Source: Heliocidaris tuberculata
Lineage: Eukaryota; Echinodermata; Echinoidea; Camarodonta; Echinometridae
NCBI GenBank assembly: GCA_025618425.1
Contig: CM046833.1
Span: 8,691,429 to 8,755,428, forward strand
Direction: 5' to 3'
DNA: 64,000 nucleotides
A program made the position numbers and the translations under genes. Each line of letters opens with the position of its first letter. Position 1 is the first letter of the stretch. Below, piece by piece: positions 46,855 to 56,760 of the stretch. The notes beneath the pieces are model-generated. The model was not told the origin of the DNA and did not search any database. It saw nothing but the letters and a program-made list of their open reading frames with translations.

Positions 46855-47075
46855 GGTTTGGGGTTTGTTTGGGGTTGGTTTGGGGTTGGTTTGGGGTTGG
46901 TTTGGGGTTGGTTTGGGGTTGGTTTGGGGTTGGTTTGGGGTTGGTTTGGGGTTGGTTTGGGGTTGGTTTGGGGTTGGTTTGGGGTTGGTTTGGGGTTGGT
47001 TTGGGGTTGGTTTGGGGTTGGTTTGGGGTTGGTTTGGGGTTGGTTTGGGGTTGGTTTGGGGTTGGTTTGGAGTCA
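46855..47075 (+). repeat. G-rich 11-bp tandem array, about 18 units
   Basis: Unit TTTGGGGTTGG, nearly perfect over about 200 bp; it is open in all three forward frames only because the unit lacks stops. Runs of G4 and G2 make quadruplexes possible. It probably expanded from the flanking GGTTTGGGGTC-like sequence of the 205-bp units. Confidence 0.95.
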
Positions 47076-47128
47076 GTTTGCGGTCGGTTTGGCTGTGTGA
47101 CAGGTATTTACATCTCTGATTTTGACAG

Positions 47129-47235
47129 GAACTATACAGGATAAGCCAGCCAATGTCACCATACGCCGTATCAACGAAAACAGTGCCGACCTGACGTGGA
47201 CTATGCCAGCTCATCCAGATGGAATAGCTATAACT
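47129..47235 (+). CDS. SORL1: SORL1-like FnIII module 2, part 1
   Basis: 107 nt from phase 1 to phase 0, acceptor tttgacag, donor ACT|gtaagt. It encodes (G)TIQDKPANVTIRRINE then SADLTWTMPAHPDGIAIT, FnIII strands A-B with the conserved L-x-W. NVT is a glycosylation sequon. Confidence 0.92.
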
Positions 47236-48567
47236 GTAAGTCAAATGTGAAAGCGTACCAATGACCAAAAAGTATTTTACTCTGTGTTTGGGGTTCCATT
47301 GCTATACCATATTCGACATATGAATTTCAAACATACAAAGAGATATTGTAAGTTTAAGTTTACTTCATTTTTCTCATACTCCTTAAGTTGATTTTATACA
47401 TCCTAGCTGTACAGAAATTATATTTGTAGGTGATTGGTACACTTGAAGTTATTGTAAGTTTCAAATTCATCATTATACGTGGCCATTGTAGGTATAGTCC
47501 ATGATTTATTAATTTTTGAAAAATGAATGTAGATTATTTCTCTCATGTGAGTAAAAAATATCTTTCTTCATTAAATTACATGTAATTCCTACAATGTACT
47601 TGCTGGGCATTTCTCTTGCCAGGTATATCTTATGTATCACTACAGTTCAAATGTATTAAAATACATGAACTAGATGGTGAAAAACTTAGTAGCAAGTTTC
47701 AAACTAAGTAGTTATCATAAAGTGTCTTGTAACAGAATTTGGACTTCCTTTTTCTTAGTTTTCTAAGTGCCTGTGTGAAATGCACTTTTAAAGGGGAAGT
47801 CCATCTTGAAATTTATTTTGTAAATTTTAGGAAAATCTTATAAAGAATAAGACAGCTATGAATTTTTGTAATGTTTCTGATCAAACACAAATTGGCAACT
47901 GTGAAGTACCTGTATCTTTCGAACCTCTCCCATGTGCTCTGTACTGTAAATTTCATACTTTTCCATTTTCTTAGTTGTTAAGAAAGGAATAGATTTGTTT
48001 CGTCCTGGTTTGTTCTAAAAACCTTAACATGTTATCAGTGATTATATCTATGGTACATGCATAATGAAATATTTTTTTGAGAAAATACAGATTTTGAAAC
48101 TTTTTTGTACAGAGCAAATGGAAGAGATCTTTGAAAGATGCATCACAGCTTTTCCAATTTTTGTTTGATCGATAACAACTTTGAAAATTCATATTTTTTT
48201 TTTTTATCGAATTTTGCTTAAACTTTCCCTGATCTGTTTCAATATTCTGCTTCTATTAAAACAAACATAAAGTCAGGGTGGACTGCCCCTTTAAGATGAT
48301 GCAATAATTACCCACAAATTAAATTTCTTATTTATAGAAATACTTTGATGATATATATTTTTTTTTTTTGTCATCTTGCTGTCTGTAACGATTTGGACAG
48401 ATTTTTTTCCCCCCTTAAGATTCATTTTTCCCTCAATTTACTCATTTCCTTTCTTCTTTTTTCTTATGATGTTTAGCTTTTGACTTTTACTTTGTAAGTG
48501 CTATAGTACTTTTTTGTGTATAGCACATTTTAAATGACCATCACTACTATTATTGTTATCCTGATAG
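47236..48567. other. Intron D-E
   Basis: Holds the C-family element C2 (47788-48294). The rest is AT-rich sequence without recognisable features. Confidence 0.75.
47788..48294. mobile_element. C-family TTAA-ended foldback element, copy C2
   Basis: TTAAAGGGGAAGTCCATC to AGGGTGGACTGCCCCTTTAA, 507 bp, with internal complementary segments (TTTGATCGATAACAACTTTG against AATGTTTCTGATCAAACACA-like). Confidence 0.85.
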
Positions 48568-48649
48568 GGCTACATGGTGTATGTTTCCGTGAGTTCTGGT
48601 GTAGTACCACGAAAGAACATTGCCAACTCAACAACGACAAGTATAACAT
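48568..48649 (+). CDS. SORL1: SORL1-like FnIII module 2, part 2
   Basis: 82 nt from phase 0 to phase 1, acceptor ctgatag, donor ACAT|gtaagt. It encodes GYMVYVSVSSGVVPRK then NIANSTTTSIT, FnIII strands C-C'-E with an NST sequon. A 23-base C run starts at intron position +8. Confidence 0.9.
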
Positions 48650-48656
48650 GTAAGTG

Positions 48657-48679
48657 CCCCCCCCCCCCCCCCCCCCCCC
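48657..48679. repeat. C23 homopolymer at a splice donor
   Basis: Uninterrupted C run beginning seven bases after the exon/intron junction (gtaagtg, then C23). Confidence 0.95.
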
Positions 48680-48919
48680 GCATCCCAAACTTTCCCCAGT
48701 ATGCTTTTGTTTTTCAAATGTCAAAGTGAAATTTCAGATGCATGTCTTGTAATTGTCTACTGTCAGTTACTCTTCCTGATCAGTAAATGACTTGAGGTCT
48801 TCATAACACCTCTGAAATGGCAACTCTGTATTTGTTGCTGTCCAAATTGAATTGGTTTGTCTTGAAGATATGTCTGGTTTCATGATAAACTATCAAGAAT
48901 GATATTTGGAAGAATGAAG

Positions 48920-49106
48920 TACAGTGAGAATCCACTATAACGAGGACCTTTGGACCGTGACAATTACCTTGTTATATTAGGAATCTCTTTATATCAGGGT
49001 GAAAAAACAAAAGAATACAAAGACCTGGTACAAGCAAAATTAACTTGTTATACATGTATCAGGAATCTTGTTATATCGGAGCTCTTTATAATGAAATTCC
49101 ACTATA
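48920..49106. mobile_element. pogo/Tigger-like MITE, copy 2
   Basis: ACAGTGAGAATCCACTATAA at the left; AATGAAATTCCACTATA at the right, inverted. It has the same internal TTGTTATATnAGGnATCT pattern as the copy at 41001. Confidence 0.6.
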
Positions 49107-49636
49107 TTCCTAGCAAATACAGAGTTGTACTCTCATGACATTACAAAATTTTGATGAAATGCTTCGTAATATTAATTATCTTGGAATCCCCCAAATTAGT
49201 AACTTTCTTATCCTTTGATCAATTTCGCCCGAGCTCAAACTTTCCATTATAAATTTGTCCTCCTTAATTTTAGTACTTTTACTCATGCCATCTCTACTTA
49301 AGGACTTATTTTCCTGCAAGGATCGTTTAATCATGACTTTGTAAATCGCCAAAAACAAAAATCAGGCTGTCGCAATATGACAACATTTTCTGTGTAAATC
49401 ATTTGAAGATGGAGGTGGAAAAAAGAAGCCGAAAAAATTATCTGTGTTATAAGACACAGACATTTGAAATGCTTATGTAATTTTATTTTAGCTGTGGGTT
49501 TTTTTTTTTTGATTTAGAGCACCATATGTGAACAAAGCTTCATGGTTTAAGTTAGTTCTGAGGGTCCGTGCTTGCGTTATGATTTGGTTGATCAGACCAA
49601 AGTGATTATAAAATGTCTTGACCATGTTCTTTACAG

Positions 49637-49842
49637 TGCAAAACCTCTGCCCGGGGCTTTCATATGTCTTTGAAGTAGCTGCCTTCAATAGCAAGGCTCC
49701 CGGTCCTCCTTCAGATTCCAAGGAAGGTATCACCACAGGCAAAGCATACAGTGCTCCACAGAACCTGACTGCTGCGGTCCTATCTAAGTCCTCCATTAGG
49801 CTGCAGTGGCGTGAACCTTTGAGCAAGCCAACTGACAAAGTG
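49637..49842 (+). CDS. SORL1: SORL1-like exon spanning FnIII module 2 end and module 3 start
   Basis: 206 nt from phase 1 to phase 0, acceptor tttacag, donor GTG|gtaagc. The first half (LQNLCPGLSYVFEVAAFNSK) is the L-x-P-G-x-x-Y-x-F-x-V signature that closes an FnIII module. After GITTGKAYSAPQNLTA, the second half (IRLQWREPLSKPTDKV) opens the next. The boundary between modules 2 and 3 therefore has no intron, unlike the others. A decayed second copy of this exon lies downstream at 50730-52225. Confidence 0.93.
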
Positions 49843-49854
49843 GTAAGCTAACTC

Positions 49855-50257
49855 TTAAGGGAGAATGAAACCCTGGGGAATAATCAAATTTAATGAAAAG
49901 AGGGGGATAGAGAGAAGCAATTAAAAAAAAGTTCCATCAAAATCGATTAAGAAATGAGAAAGTTATAAAAGTTTGAAAAGTCTCAATTTACTTTGAGTTG
50001 GCAATGTTGCTTCAGATAATGGGGAAAATATGAAATTTTGTGTACAAAACATATGGAGAGTTGCACTACTTAACCTCTCTCTTTGAAGCAACATTGCCAA
50101 TTTGAGGATTGCCATAGAAAATAAATTGAGAGTTTTCAAACTTTCATAACTTTCTCATTTCTTAGCTGATTTTGTTGGAACTTTTTTAAAATTGCTTCTC
50201 TCTATCCTCTCTTTTCATTAAAATTGATTTCCCCCCCAGGGTTTCATTCTCCTTTAA
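49855..50257. mobile_element. B-family palindrome, shortened copy B3
   Basis: TTAAGGGAGAATGAAACCC to GGGTTTCATTCTCCTTTAA, 403 bp. The central 200 bp present in B1/B2 is lost from the left arm. The right TTAA is shared with the adjoining A copy. Confidence 0.85.
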
Positions 50258-50669
50258 CCCTTTCAGGACAGGAATTATTTAAAGGCTAAATTGATCACAT
50301 TTTGTTCTTCAAATTGGCAACAATAATATTTTTCTTTTAGTGCTACATGGTTCTAACAAAATGCAATGTCTTTGAAAACAAGATACACCATTAGAAACTT
50401 AGTCGAAAAATTGAAAAAATTGCCAATTTTGATAAAAAACAATGGTTTTGAACCTCTCAATGTTTTGCCAATTTAAGGATTTTAAATCTTATTCTTGTTT
50501 TTAAAATTCCTGGCATCAAATGCAATATGGTCATGAAACAAAAATGGACATAGTGTGTGTAGAAATTTTTGCTCTTTCTACTCATGCATCTGGTATATTT
50601 TTTAGAGCTCTGAATCAAAATTTATTGAGCCAAACCACAAAATGTGGTCAATTGTCTCAAAAGGGTTAA
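50254..50669 (+). mobile_element. A-family MITE, copy A8
   Basis: TTAACCCTTTCAGGACAGG to CTCAAAAGGGTTAA, 416 bp, intact ends. Confidence 0.9.
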
Positions 50670-50729
50670 AGATAATCTTTAATCTCGGTAATGAAAAGGA
50701 AATGTGGAATGAAACTTGGTAGAGGTCCT

Positions 50730-50796
50730 GTCTTGTTATCTCAGCAAGGTATTACTGGAGGCACAGCTCACAGCGCTGTGCAGATCCTGGTGGGAG
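50730..50796 (+). pseudogene. Decayed copy of FnIII exon F, 5' portion
   Basis: Gap-free collinear match to the middle of exon 49637-49842: GGTCCT, 16 bases, then AAGGTATTACTGGAGGCACA and CAGCGCTGTGCAG here, against AAGGTATCACCACAGGCAAA and CAGTGCTCCACAG in the exon. Translation GITGGTAHSAVQIL aligns with GITTGKAYSAPQNL. The copy then breaks at a G run and an E-family element. Confidence 0.75.
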
Positions 50797-50805
50797 GGGG
50801 GGGGG

Positions 50806-51008
50806 GCATTTCATCAAGTGTTTTGTCAGTAATTTTTACCAACAAATTTTTTCTCAGCCATTCAGATGCAAGGATTTCAAGTAATAATAATAATAATAAT
50901 AATTATAGTGGGTTCTTGTATGTCTGTCAGACTTGACACTGCCGCCGCTTATAACAGTTATTGTAAATTGTCAGTGAAAGCAAGTTTCATGAAATGGGGC
51001 CCTGTCTG
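50806..51008 (-). mobile_element. E-family MITE, copy E4 (inverse)
   Basis: CATTTCATCAAGTGTTTTGT to CATGAAATGGGGCCCTG. Interrupted by an (AAT)n microsatellite at about 50883-50905. Confidence 0.7.
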
Positions 51009-51111
51009 CAGTGGCTCTTTCCTAACCTGTTGACTACTGAATTTTCACATTCCCCATACAGGTGTAGGTTTAGTACAGGGACCTCCCGGTTCCTGTAGAC
51101 AGGGCGTTAAC

Positions 51112-51592
51112 ATTCTATTCGCTTGTTTTGTCGGTTTTCGAATGCTTATTTGGTTGTGATGACACGTGTTTTGCTGGCTCATGTATCAACTTTATTACTC
51201 TATGTACCAGGTATTATATTCACTGTTGTAAATTTCGCAACGAGATCCCAGTTTTTGACTCTCTCTTATCTTTTATTCAGTCCAAACATAGATCAGAATA
51301 TGTCATTGCTTCAAAGAATGGTAAATTGGTACTTCATTTCAAAAAAATTGTTTTCAAGCTGTCAGTCCGAAGGTTAAACATCTTTATCCTGCTGTTCCAC
51401 TATTCCTTCATCATCATTATTGTTACTAGACAAAAGTACTGTTTTTATTTGCACACTGTTTTAAACTGGTGACCGTTTATTTATTTTGAGCATCTATTTT
51501 GTACTTGTGATGTACATGTATTTTGTACTTTTATATGATCGACTGTTTTATCCAATAAAAATTTTTAAAAAACAACAAAACATTCTGTTCGC
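51112..51592 (+). mobile_element. 5'-truncated LINE, ORF2 C-terminal fragment
   Basis: Flanked by the direct repeat ACATTCTATTCGCT (about 51112) / ACATTCTGTTCGCT (about 51580), a likely target-site duplication, with an A-rich 3' end (CAATAAAAATTTTTAAAAAA). An open frame near 51128-51360 reads CTRYYIHCCKFRNEIPVF then LVLHFKK, resembling the extreme C-terminus of L1/Tx1-type non-LTR reverse transcriptase proteins (I-x-x-C-K/R-F region). The RT catalytic domain is absent, so the copy is dead. Confidence 0.65.
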
Positions 51593-51649
51593 TGGTCCAG
51601 TGGCAAGCTAATATTATATGGGACCTTCAAACCCGTATCTAAAGACCAC

Positions 51650-52070
51650 TTAACCCATATCACTTTAAAGCTTTCTTATGGTCTAAATTAATCAGGTTTC
51701 CCTCCTCAAATTGGCAGCAATCATTCTTATTTTGCACTCCTTCATATTTTGAAAAAAATTGAAATGTTTATTAAATGAACCAGTGTGAATGAAAATTGCC
51801 AAATTTAACAGAATAATTGCTAATTTGTACACAAAAATAGTGAATTTATATTTTCTATTGCATTGCCAATTTAGAGACTTTAATGATTAGTTACAATTTA
51901 ATATCTTTTATTCGTGAGTGGCACAACGTACTGCATTGGAAATGGACTCAATTTTTTTTTTTTTCACTTTTGCTCTTTCTGCTCATGTAAAATGTAAAAT
52001 TCTTAGTATCCTGCATCAAAAGATAATGCAAAAATGTCACTAATAGGAGACACTGTACTGCTATAGTGAA
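51650..52070 (+). mobile_element. H-family element, copy 2 (uninterrupted)
   Basis: Begins TTAACCCATATCACTTTAAA and ends near AAAAATGTCACTAATAGGAG. Collinear with the split copy at 3418-4195. Confidence 0.65.
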
Positions 52071-52180
52071 GATGAATGAAGTGGTCTTTATAGGAAGGTG
52101 TTCTTCATGTACAGGTTACTTTCATCTGGGTTTGAATGAGGAACATTAAAGGGAAAGACACAATGTTTAAAGACTTTATT

Positions 52181-52225
52181 GAGCTGCAGTTGGTCAAACC
52201 TTTGAGCAACCCAGGCGGCACTGTG
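52181..52225 (+). pseudogene. Decayed copy of FnIII exon F, 3' portion with donor
   Basis: GAGCTGCAGTTGGTCAAACC then TTTGAGCAACCCAGGCGGCA match, without gaps, the last 45 bases of exon 49637-49842 (CTGCAGTGGCGTGAACCTTT...). Translation ELQLVKPLSNPGGTV aligns with RLQWREPLSKPTDKV. The donor dinucleotide is kept (GTG|gtatct), but the key Trp of the FnIII fold has become Leu. Confidence 0.75.
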
Positions 52226-52532
52226 GTATCTTATTACGGTATATCTCACATTCTAAATTCTGTGAGTGAGTAAACATTTTGACATAATTTTGTCATCGAA
52301 ATGATACAAAACATGGTATGAAAATTCAAATAGACCACCGCGCTGATTGAATTTGAGGTGCCGATTGCAGGAATATTGGCAATTTCAAAATTTTCAAGAG
52401 GGGTTGAGCTAGCCCCTTTAGCTCCTCTCCTCGAACGCCTACTTTCCTTGTCTGCCTAGCATTATAGCTGAGGCATTCTGTAATTCTTTTATCATACCCT
52501 ATTTATAACTGGTACATTTCTATTTTTCCTAG

Positions 52533-52707
52533 AAATATGATATTGCCCACAATGTTGGGGACCCGACCGACTTCAGCATCCAAACCCCCGGTCTCACCTA
52601 CACCATCGATGGCCTGCTCCCTGACGTTACCTATCAGTTTGCTGTCAGACTGTCGCTCACGTGTGAAAATGCACCTTCAGCAATAGTACGCGCAATTACA
52701 CAGTATG
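52533..52707 (+). CDS. SORL1: SORL1-like FnIII module 3, part 2
   Basis: 175 nt from phase 0 to phase 1, acceptor cctag, donor TATG|gtaagt. It encodes KYDIAHNVGDPTDF then YTIDGLLPDVTYQFAVRLSL, with the FnIII signature L-x-P-x-x-x-Y-x-F-x-V. One Cys (LTCEN). Confidence 0.92.
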
Positions 52708-53107
52708 GTAAGTGGTTCACTTCACATATGACCCACCCATCCTTGCCCAAATTGTGTCAGTCTAGTATAGTCTTTGCAGCTGCCATGCAGTCAGATTTGT
52801 CTGAGTTTCTGCCTCAGTCTGAAGGCCACCTCTCTTTACAGGTCATTTTATTGGATATCTCCCATTCTTGCCCAATTTGCAACAGTACCATTTAGTCGTC
52901 GCAGCTGCAATACAGTCAAACCTGTCTTAATGGCCACCTCTGTGGAAAGACAACCTGTCTGTAGTGGCCACCTACATGTATGTGGTCTCTTCCTTGGAGG
53001 GTACTCTTGTCTTAGAACCTGTTTAGAAAGCCACCCTGAAAACAGTGGCCATATTTTGGGTTTTTTCCATCATTGTATGTGCACATAGGTTTAATTGTTT
53101 TCCTGTG

Positions 53108-53478
53108 TTTTGAAGAGAAGGTTGAGTTCTGGGAAAAGTGAAAAATAATTTGTGAACTTTCTCATTCGTTTTATGTCAGTTTGGAAGAACATCGTAGTGA
53201 AAATATCCCCTGAAAAGGATTGCTCTTCAAACGAGAAATGGGTGAAGTGTTCGGGCCGAACATTCATGGCACGTGTGTGTGTGGTCCCATATGCCCATCG
53301 CTGTGTGCAGTGCATGTGCTTTTCAGCGAGACTCGGTCAATTTCTCATCGTGTTGATAATTCCAAAACCGCACAGTATACACCAATTCTTATCTAGACAT
53401 GATCAGCCTTTCCCAATTGCTTTAAGACTACTTCTGTCACAATTTAATGGCATGACCAGAACTCAACTTCATCTTTAA
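53108..53478 (+). mobile_element. F-family MITE, copy F6
   Basis: AAGGTTGAGTTCTGGGAAAA to CATGACCAGAACTCAACTTC then TTTAA. The inverted termini are clear. Confidence 0.8.
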
Positions 53479-53618
53479 GCTTTCCATAATGGAGAGGGTA
53501 TGATCCATGTCAAGAAGGATTCACAAATTAAAGAGAGTGGTTAATTCTAGTAAAGATGAAAAAAATGAAGGCATTCTTGTACTTTATTCCCTCATAAAAG
53601 ATCACCATGGTAGCGATG

Positions 53619-54042
53619 TTAAAGGGAAAGTCCACCCTGGAATTTAGTTTATTTCAGTAAAAGCAGAAAAATGAGAGAAACATATTAGTGAAAGTTTGAG
53701 CAAAATCTGATATGAAATAAGGAAGTTTATATGAATTTTTGATTTTTTTTGTGTGTAAAAGATATGTGCCAATATTATATCAATGGTGCATGTACATGTA
53801 TTGACTGAATATTTTCTGTAGAGAAAATGGAAATTTATCATATTTTTAGTACAGGGCAAATGAGAGAAGAGCTCACGAGATACGTCAAAGAGTTGCCAAT
53901 TTGTGTTTGATTGATAACAACTTCAAACATTCATAACTTTCGTATTTCTCATTAGATTTTTCTCAAACTTCATTAATCTTTTTTTTTGATTTTTCTGCTT
54001 CTTTTAAAACCAAATTGACATCAGGGTGGACTTCCCCTTTAA
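53619..54042. mobile_element. C-family foldback element, copy C3
   Basis: TTAAAGGGAAAGTCCACCC to GGGTGGACTTCCCCTTTAA, 424 bp. Arms pair internally (GAAAGTTTGAGCAAAATCTG / AGATTTTTCTCAAACTTC). Confidence 0.88.
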
Positions 54043-54069
54043 GTGACAAGGTTTGCTCTTGAAATACTC

Positions 54070-54946
54070 TAGAAATTATTGACTACATGCTCGGTAGACC
54101 CCATTTCAATGCCGCAGCTTTGTATAGTCCCATACATGAACATGTACATCTACATTTGGTGCTTTTTATCAATTTCCAACAGCATTTAGACGGTTTGTTG
54201 TTATTTGTCTTTAATGATTTCAAACCTTTGAATAGACCATCAACCATTGTCAATATTTTTACAATTTCATTCACTAAGCAGCTGCATGACCAGTAGTAAA
54301 TGGTTGGACAACACATGCTCTCGCAACCATCGCTCCTCAGTCCTACCGAATTCTTCCACACTGGACTAAACCCTACCTCTATTCACAATAAACCTAAACC
54401 CAATTGCCACCCTTATCATGTACCTGCAATTTGGAACGCGCTTCTAACAAATATAACTTCAGTTTCTTTTTATAACAGTTTTAAACGTAAACTAAAAGAG
54501 TTTTTGATTATACGTGATTTTCACTGAATGAATATATCAGATTTTCTTCCATTTTCTCCCTCTCTTTTTTTTCCTCTGTTTTGCTGTGTATCTCCTTTCC
54601 TATCCCACCATGTTGTATTCTGGGCTTGTATTGGTGCAAGGTGCAATTCGTAAATTACTTTGTTGTTACTTTACTAGCTATTTGTTTTCCGCCATTTAGT
54701 CTACCAAACTGTATATATCATTTGGGAAGCTGTGCGGACAAAACTGTTTTGGTTTTTTATCAGCTATGCCCGATTTAGTTTCATCACCATTTAATATATA
54801 TTTATTTTGCGATTTGAAATTAAATATGTTATATGTTATATGGAATTGCATGTTTTTATTCAATGTCTTGTATAATGTTTTTTTTTAAAGATGGAATTGA
54901 ATTGAATAAATATGAACTATGAACTATGAACTATGAACTATGAACT
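54070..54946 (+). mobile_element. 5'-truncated LINE with (TGAACTA)n 3' tail
   Basis: An open stretch ending at 54527 encodes HVPAIWNALLTNI then FYNSFKRKLKEFLI, the P-x-I/L-W-N-x-L-P..I..S...FK-x-x-LK motif typical of the C-terminus of CR1/Jockey/RTE-type LINE ORF2 proteins. Upstream frames are broken by a stop at about 54297. The 3' end is five TGAACTA units (54911-54946), a LINE-type microsatellite tail. Catalytic RT motifs are absent. Confidence 0.7.
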
Positions 54947-55077
54947 ATCCTTACCCTTTGTCCTTGATGAGATGAAGCCTGGAGCAATCGTCTCTGGAGC
55001 GTACACGTATATGCTGCAGCGCCGTAATTTACATCACCTTCATTCTGTCATTTTCATGTTCCTGTTCTCTTTTTCAG

Positions 55078-55178
55078 ATCCAACGTTACCACCCAGAGAA
55101 TTGCAAGTGCAGAAAATTGATTTCCAGAACATCACTCTACAATGGAAGTCCCCAAGAGACTTCATGCCATCAGCAATT
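55078..55178 (+). CDS. SORL1: SORL1-like FnIII module 4, part 1
   Basis: 101 nt from phase 1 to phase 0, acceptor ttttcag, donor ATT|gtaagt. It encodes (D)PTLPPRELQVQKIDFQN then ITLQWKSPRDFMPSAI. The start LPPRELQV corresponds to LPPRHLHV at the start of the fifth human SORL1 FnIII module, the best identity clue in the C-terminal half. NIT sequon. Confidence 0.93.
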
Positions 55179-55183
55179 GTAAG

Positions 55184-55359
55184 TACAGTTAACCTTGCAT
55201 AACTCAAAGTTGCATAAGTCGGACTTTACCTAACTCGAATCAATTATTTTGACCAAACTATGCAAAACGTGCTATTTTCATTTCCTAAGTCGAATTTTGC
55301 ATAAGTCGAACTATTTTTTGTGGTCCCAACAGATTCGACTTATGGAAAGTTTACTGTAT
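55184..55359. mobile_element. Mariner-type MITE at intron position +6
   Basis: TA-CAGTTAACCTTGCATAACT at the left and AGTCGAA... to GGAAAGTTTACTG-TA at the right. The ends are inverted (CAGTTAAC.TTGCATAA / CAGTAAAC.TTCCATAAG). It contains two internal TTGCATAAGTCG motifs. It starts five bases after the exon end, leaving gtaagTA as the donor. Confidence 0.75.
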
Positions 55360-56760
55360 TGGGGAACTTCCTGTGTGATTTGAATTTTTTTTTTTTTTTT
55401 ATCTATTTTTTATCAAAATCATGAAAAATATAATATTCAAACCTCATTTGCTAGACTGTACAGATTTCTGAATGATAGTATTGCCTATAAACAAATTTTG
55501 ACAATATTTTTGGTTTGAATTAGCATATTTGATTTGATTGTTAATTTTTATAGAAGTCAGAACCAGGTCAGTCATGCATGTCAAACATTTCTTTAATCTC
55601 GTTGTAAAAGCTTTTCACAATGAAAAGCCTTTCTTTTATTTTACAATAAAAGAAGGGTCACTCCTGTTCATGTTCAAACCCCCAAAATATGATTAATGAT
55701 TGGTAATATAATTTTTGCCTGTATGAAAATAAAAAATGCCTTGTTGCGTGTGTGTCTTTTGTTTTACTTCGCAAAGAATGGCCCTAAAAGAAATTCACAC
55801 ATTTCATATATTCTACAGGTGAAATAGATGAGATATTTTTTGGTTACTGTATCATCTAACCCAACTACAGTATTTGACAATGCATTTACATAGAGTATAG
55901 ACAATTATATAATATTGACTGGCCTTGAGGGGGATATAGAATCATATTGCCCCGAGTCGAAGACGAGGGCAATATGGTTCTTTTAAGGGCAACATTTTTG
56001 ATATTCCCCAAAAGTAGAGCCAGTCAATATTATTATTATTACTTATCATGTATATGCCTATTTTGTAGCACTTACAAACACGTCTGTTTGCATGTCAGTC
56101 CCTCTGATTTCAGGTTATTCATGCAGGTATGTAATCTGGGCCAAGCAATTGTGACGTAAATTGTTACCGCGCGTATCCATTGTTTAAGCCTACATTTTAA
56201 CGCGTACACAGTACTGCGCTTATGACAAGAAAAGGTGGATGTTAATCGGGCTCAATGTTGACCGCACTTTTTGTACACAAAGTGAATGGTGAAACCCGGA
56301 AGAGGGAAAATATCAGGGAATGATGACCGCTCAGAACTAGGCCATTTGGGGACCGTGCAAAATATGAATTTTAATTGCACCGTAAAAAATACCCCATATA
56401 GGTAATACTATATCATGTTTACAGTTTACATAGCATGTGTGCACAACTGTTTATCAAAAGTGACGATACCGAAGGGCTACAGACTAAAGCATAGCTTGAT
56501 TTGCTTGCAGCCCAAAATTGTTTAACTTCACAACAAAGAAGAATTTACCTGCAGTCCTGAAGGAAAGAGGGGGGGGGGGGGGAGATCATTTTGACTGAAA
56601 AATACAAGAGTTAATTCAGAAATATGAATGTCGCCACTGAGATGGCAAAGCTGCTTCATTCAGAGCTTACAAGGAAATTCTGGAAATTCTACAAATTCTA
56701 TACTTCTAGAGTTGCTATTGATCTAAACTGATCGTAAGTCCATCAGTATTAGCATAGAGA

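Larger units (their letters stand above)
46122..47128. other. Intron C-D
   Basis: Contains a (GGGGGA)n purine tract (46203-46247), a tandem pair of about 205-bp units (46490-46820) and a G-rich 11-bp array (46855-47075) ending about 55 nt before the exon D acceptor. Confidence 0.85.
48650..49636. other. Intron E-F
   Basis: C23 tract at the donor, pogo-like MITE copy 2 (48920-49106), then unremarkable AT-rich sequence. Confidence 0.75.
49843..52532. other. Intron F-G
   Basis: Contains, in order, B3 starting 12 nt after the donor, A8, the first half of a decayed exon copy, E4, a truncated LINE, H2, and the second half of the decayed exon copy. 52230-52530 shows nothing recognisable. Confidence 0.85.
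52708..55077. other. Intron G-H
   Basis: Contains mariner-like remnants with CAGTCAAACCTGTCTTAATG at about 52911, F6, C3 and a truncated LINE (54070-54946). Confidence 0.75.

Noticed and set aside
46805..47119. Open frames of about 80-104 residues (repeated WGWFGVGLGLV) on the + strand and a PNQPQTNPKPT frame on the - strand
   Set aside because: All are translations of the 11-bp G-rich array; the unit lacks stops in several frames. There is no start context, no homology and no conservation.
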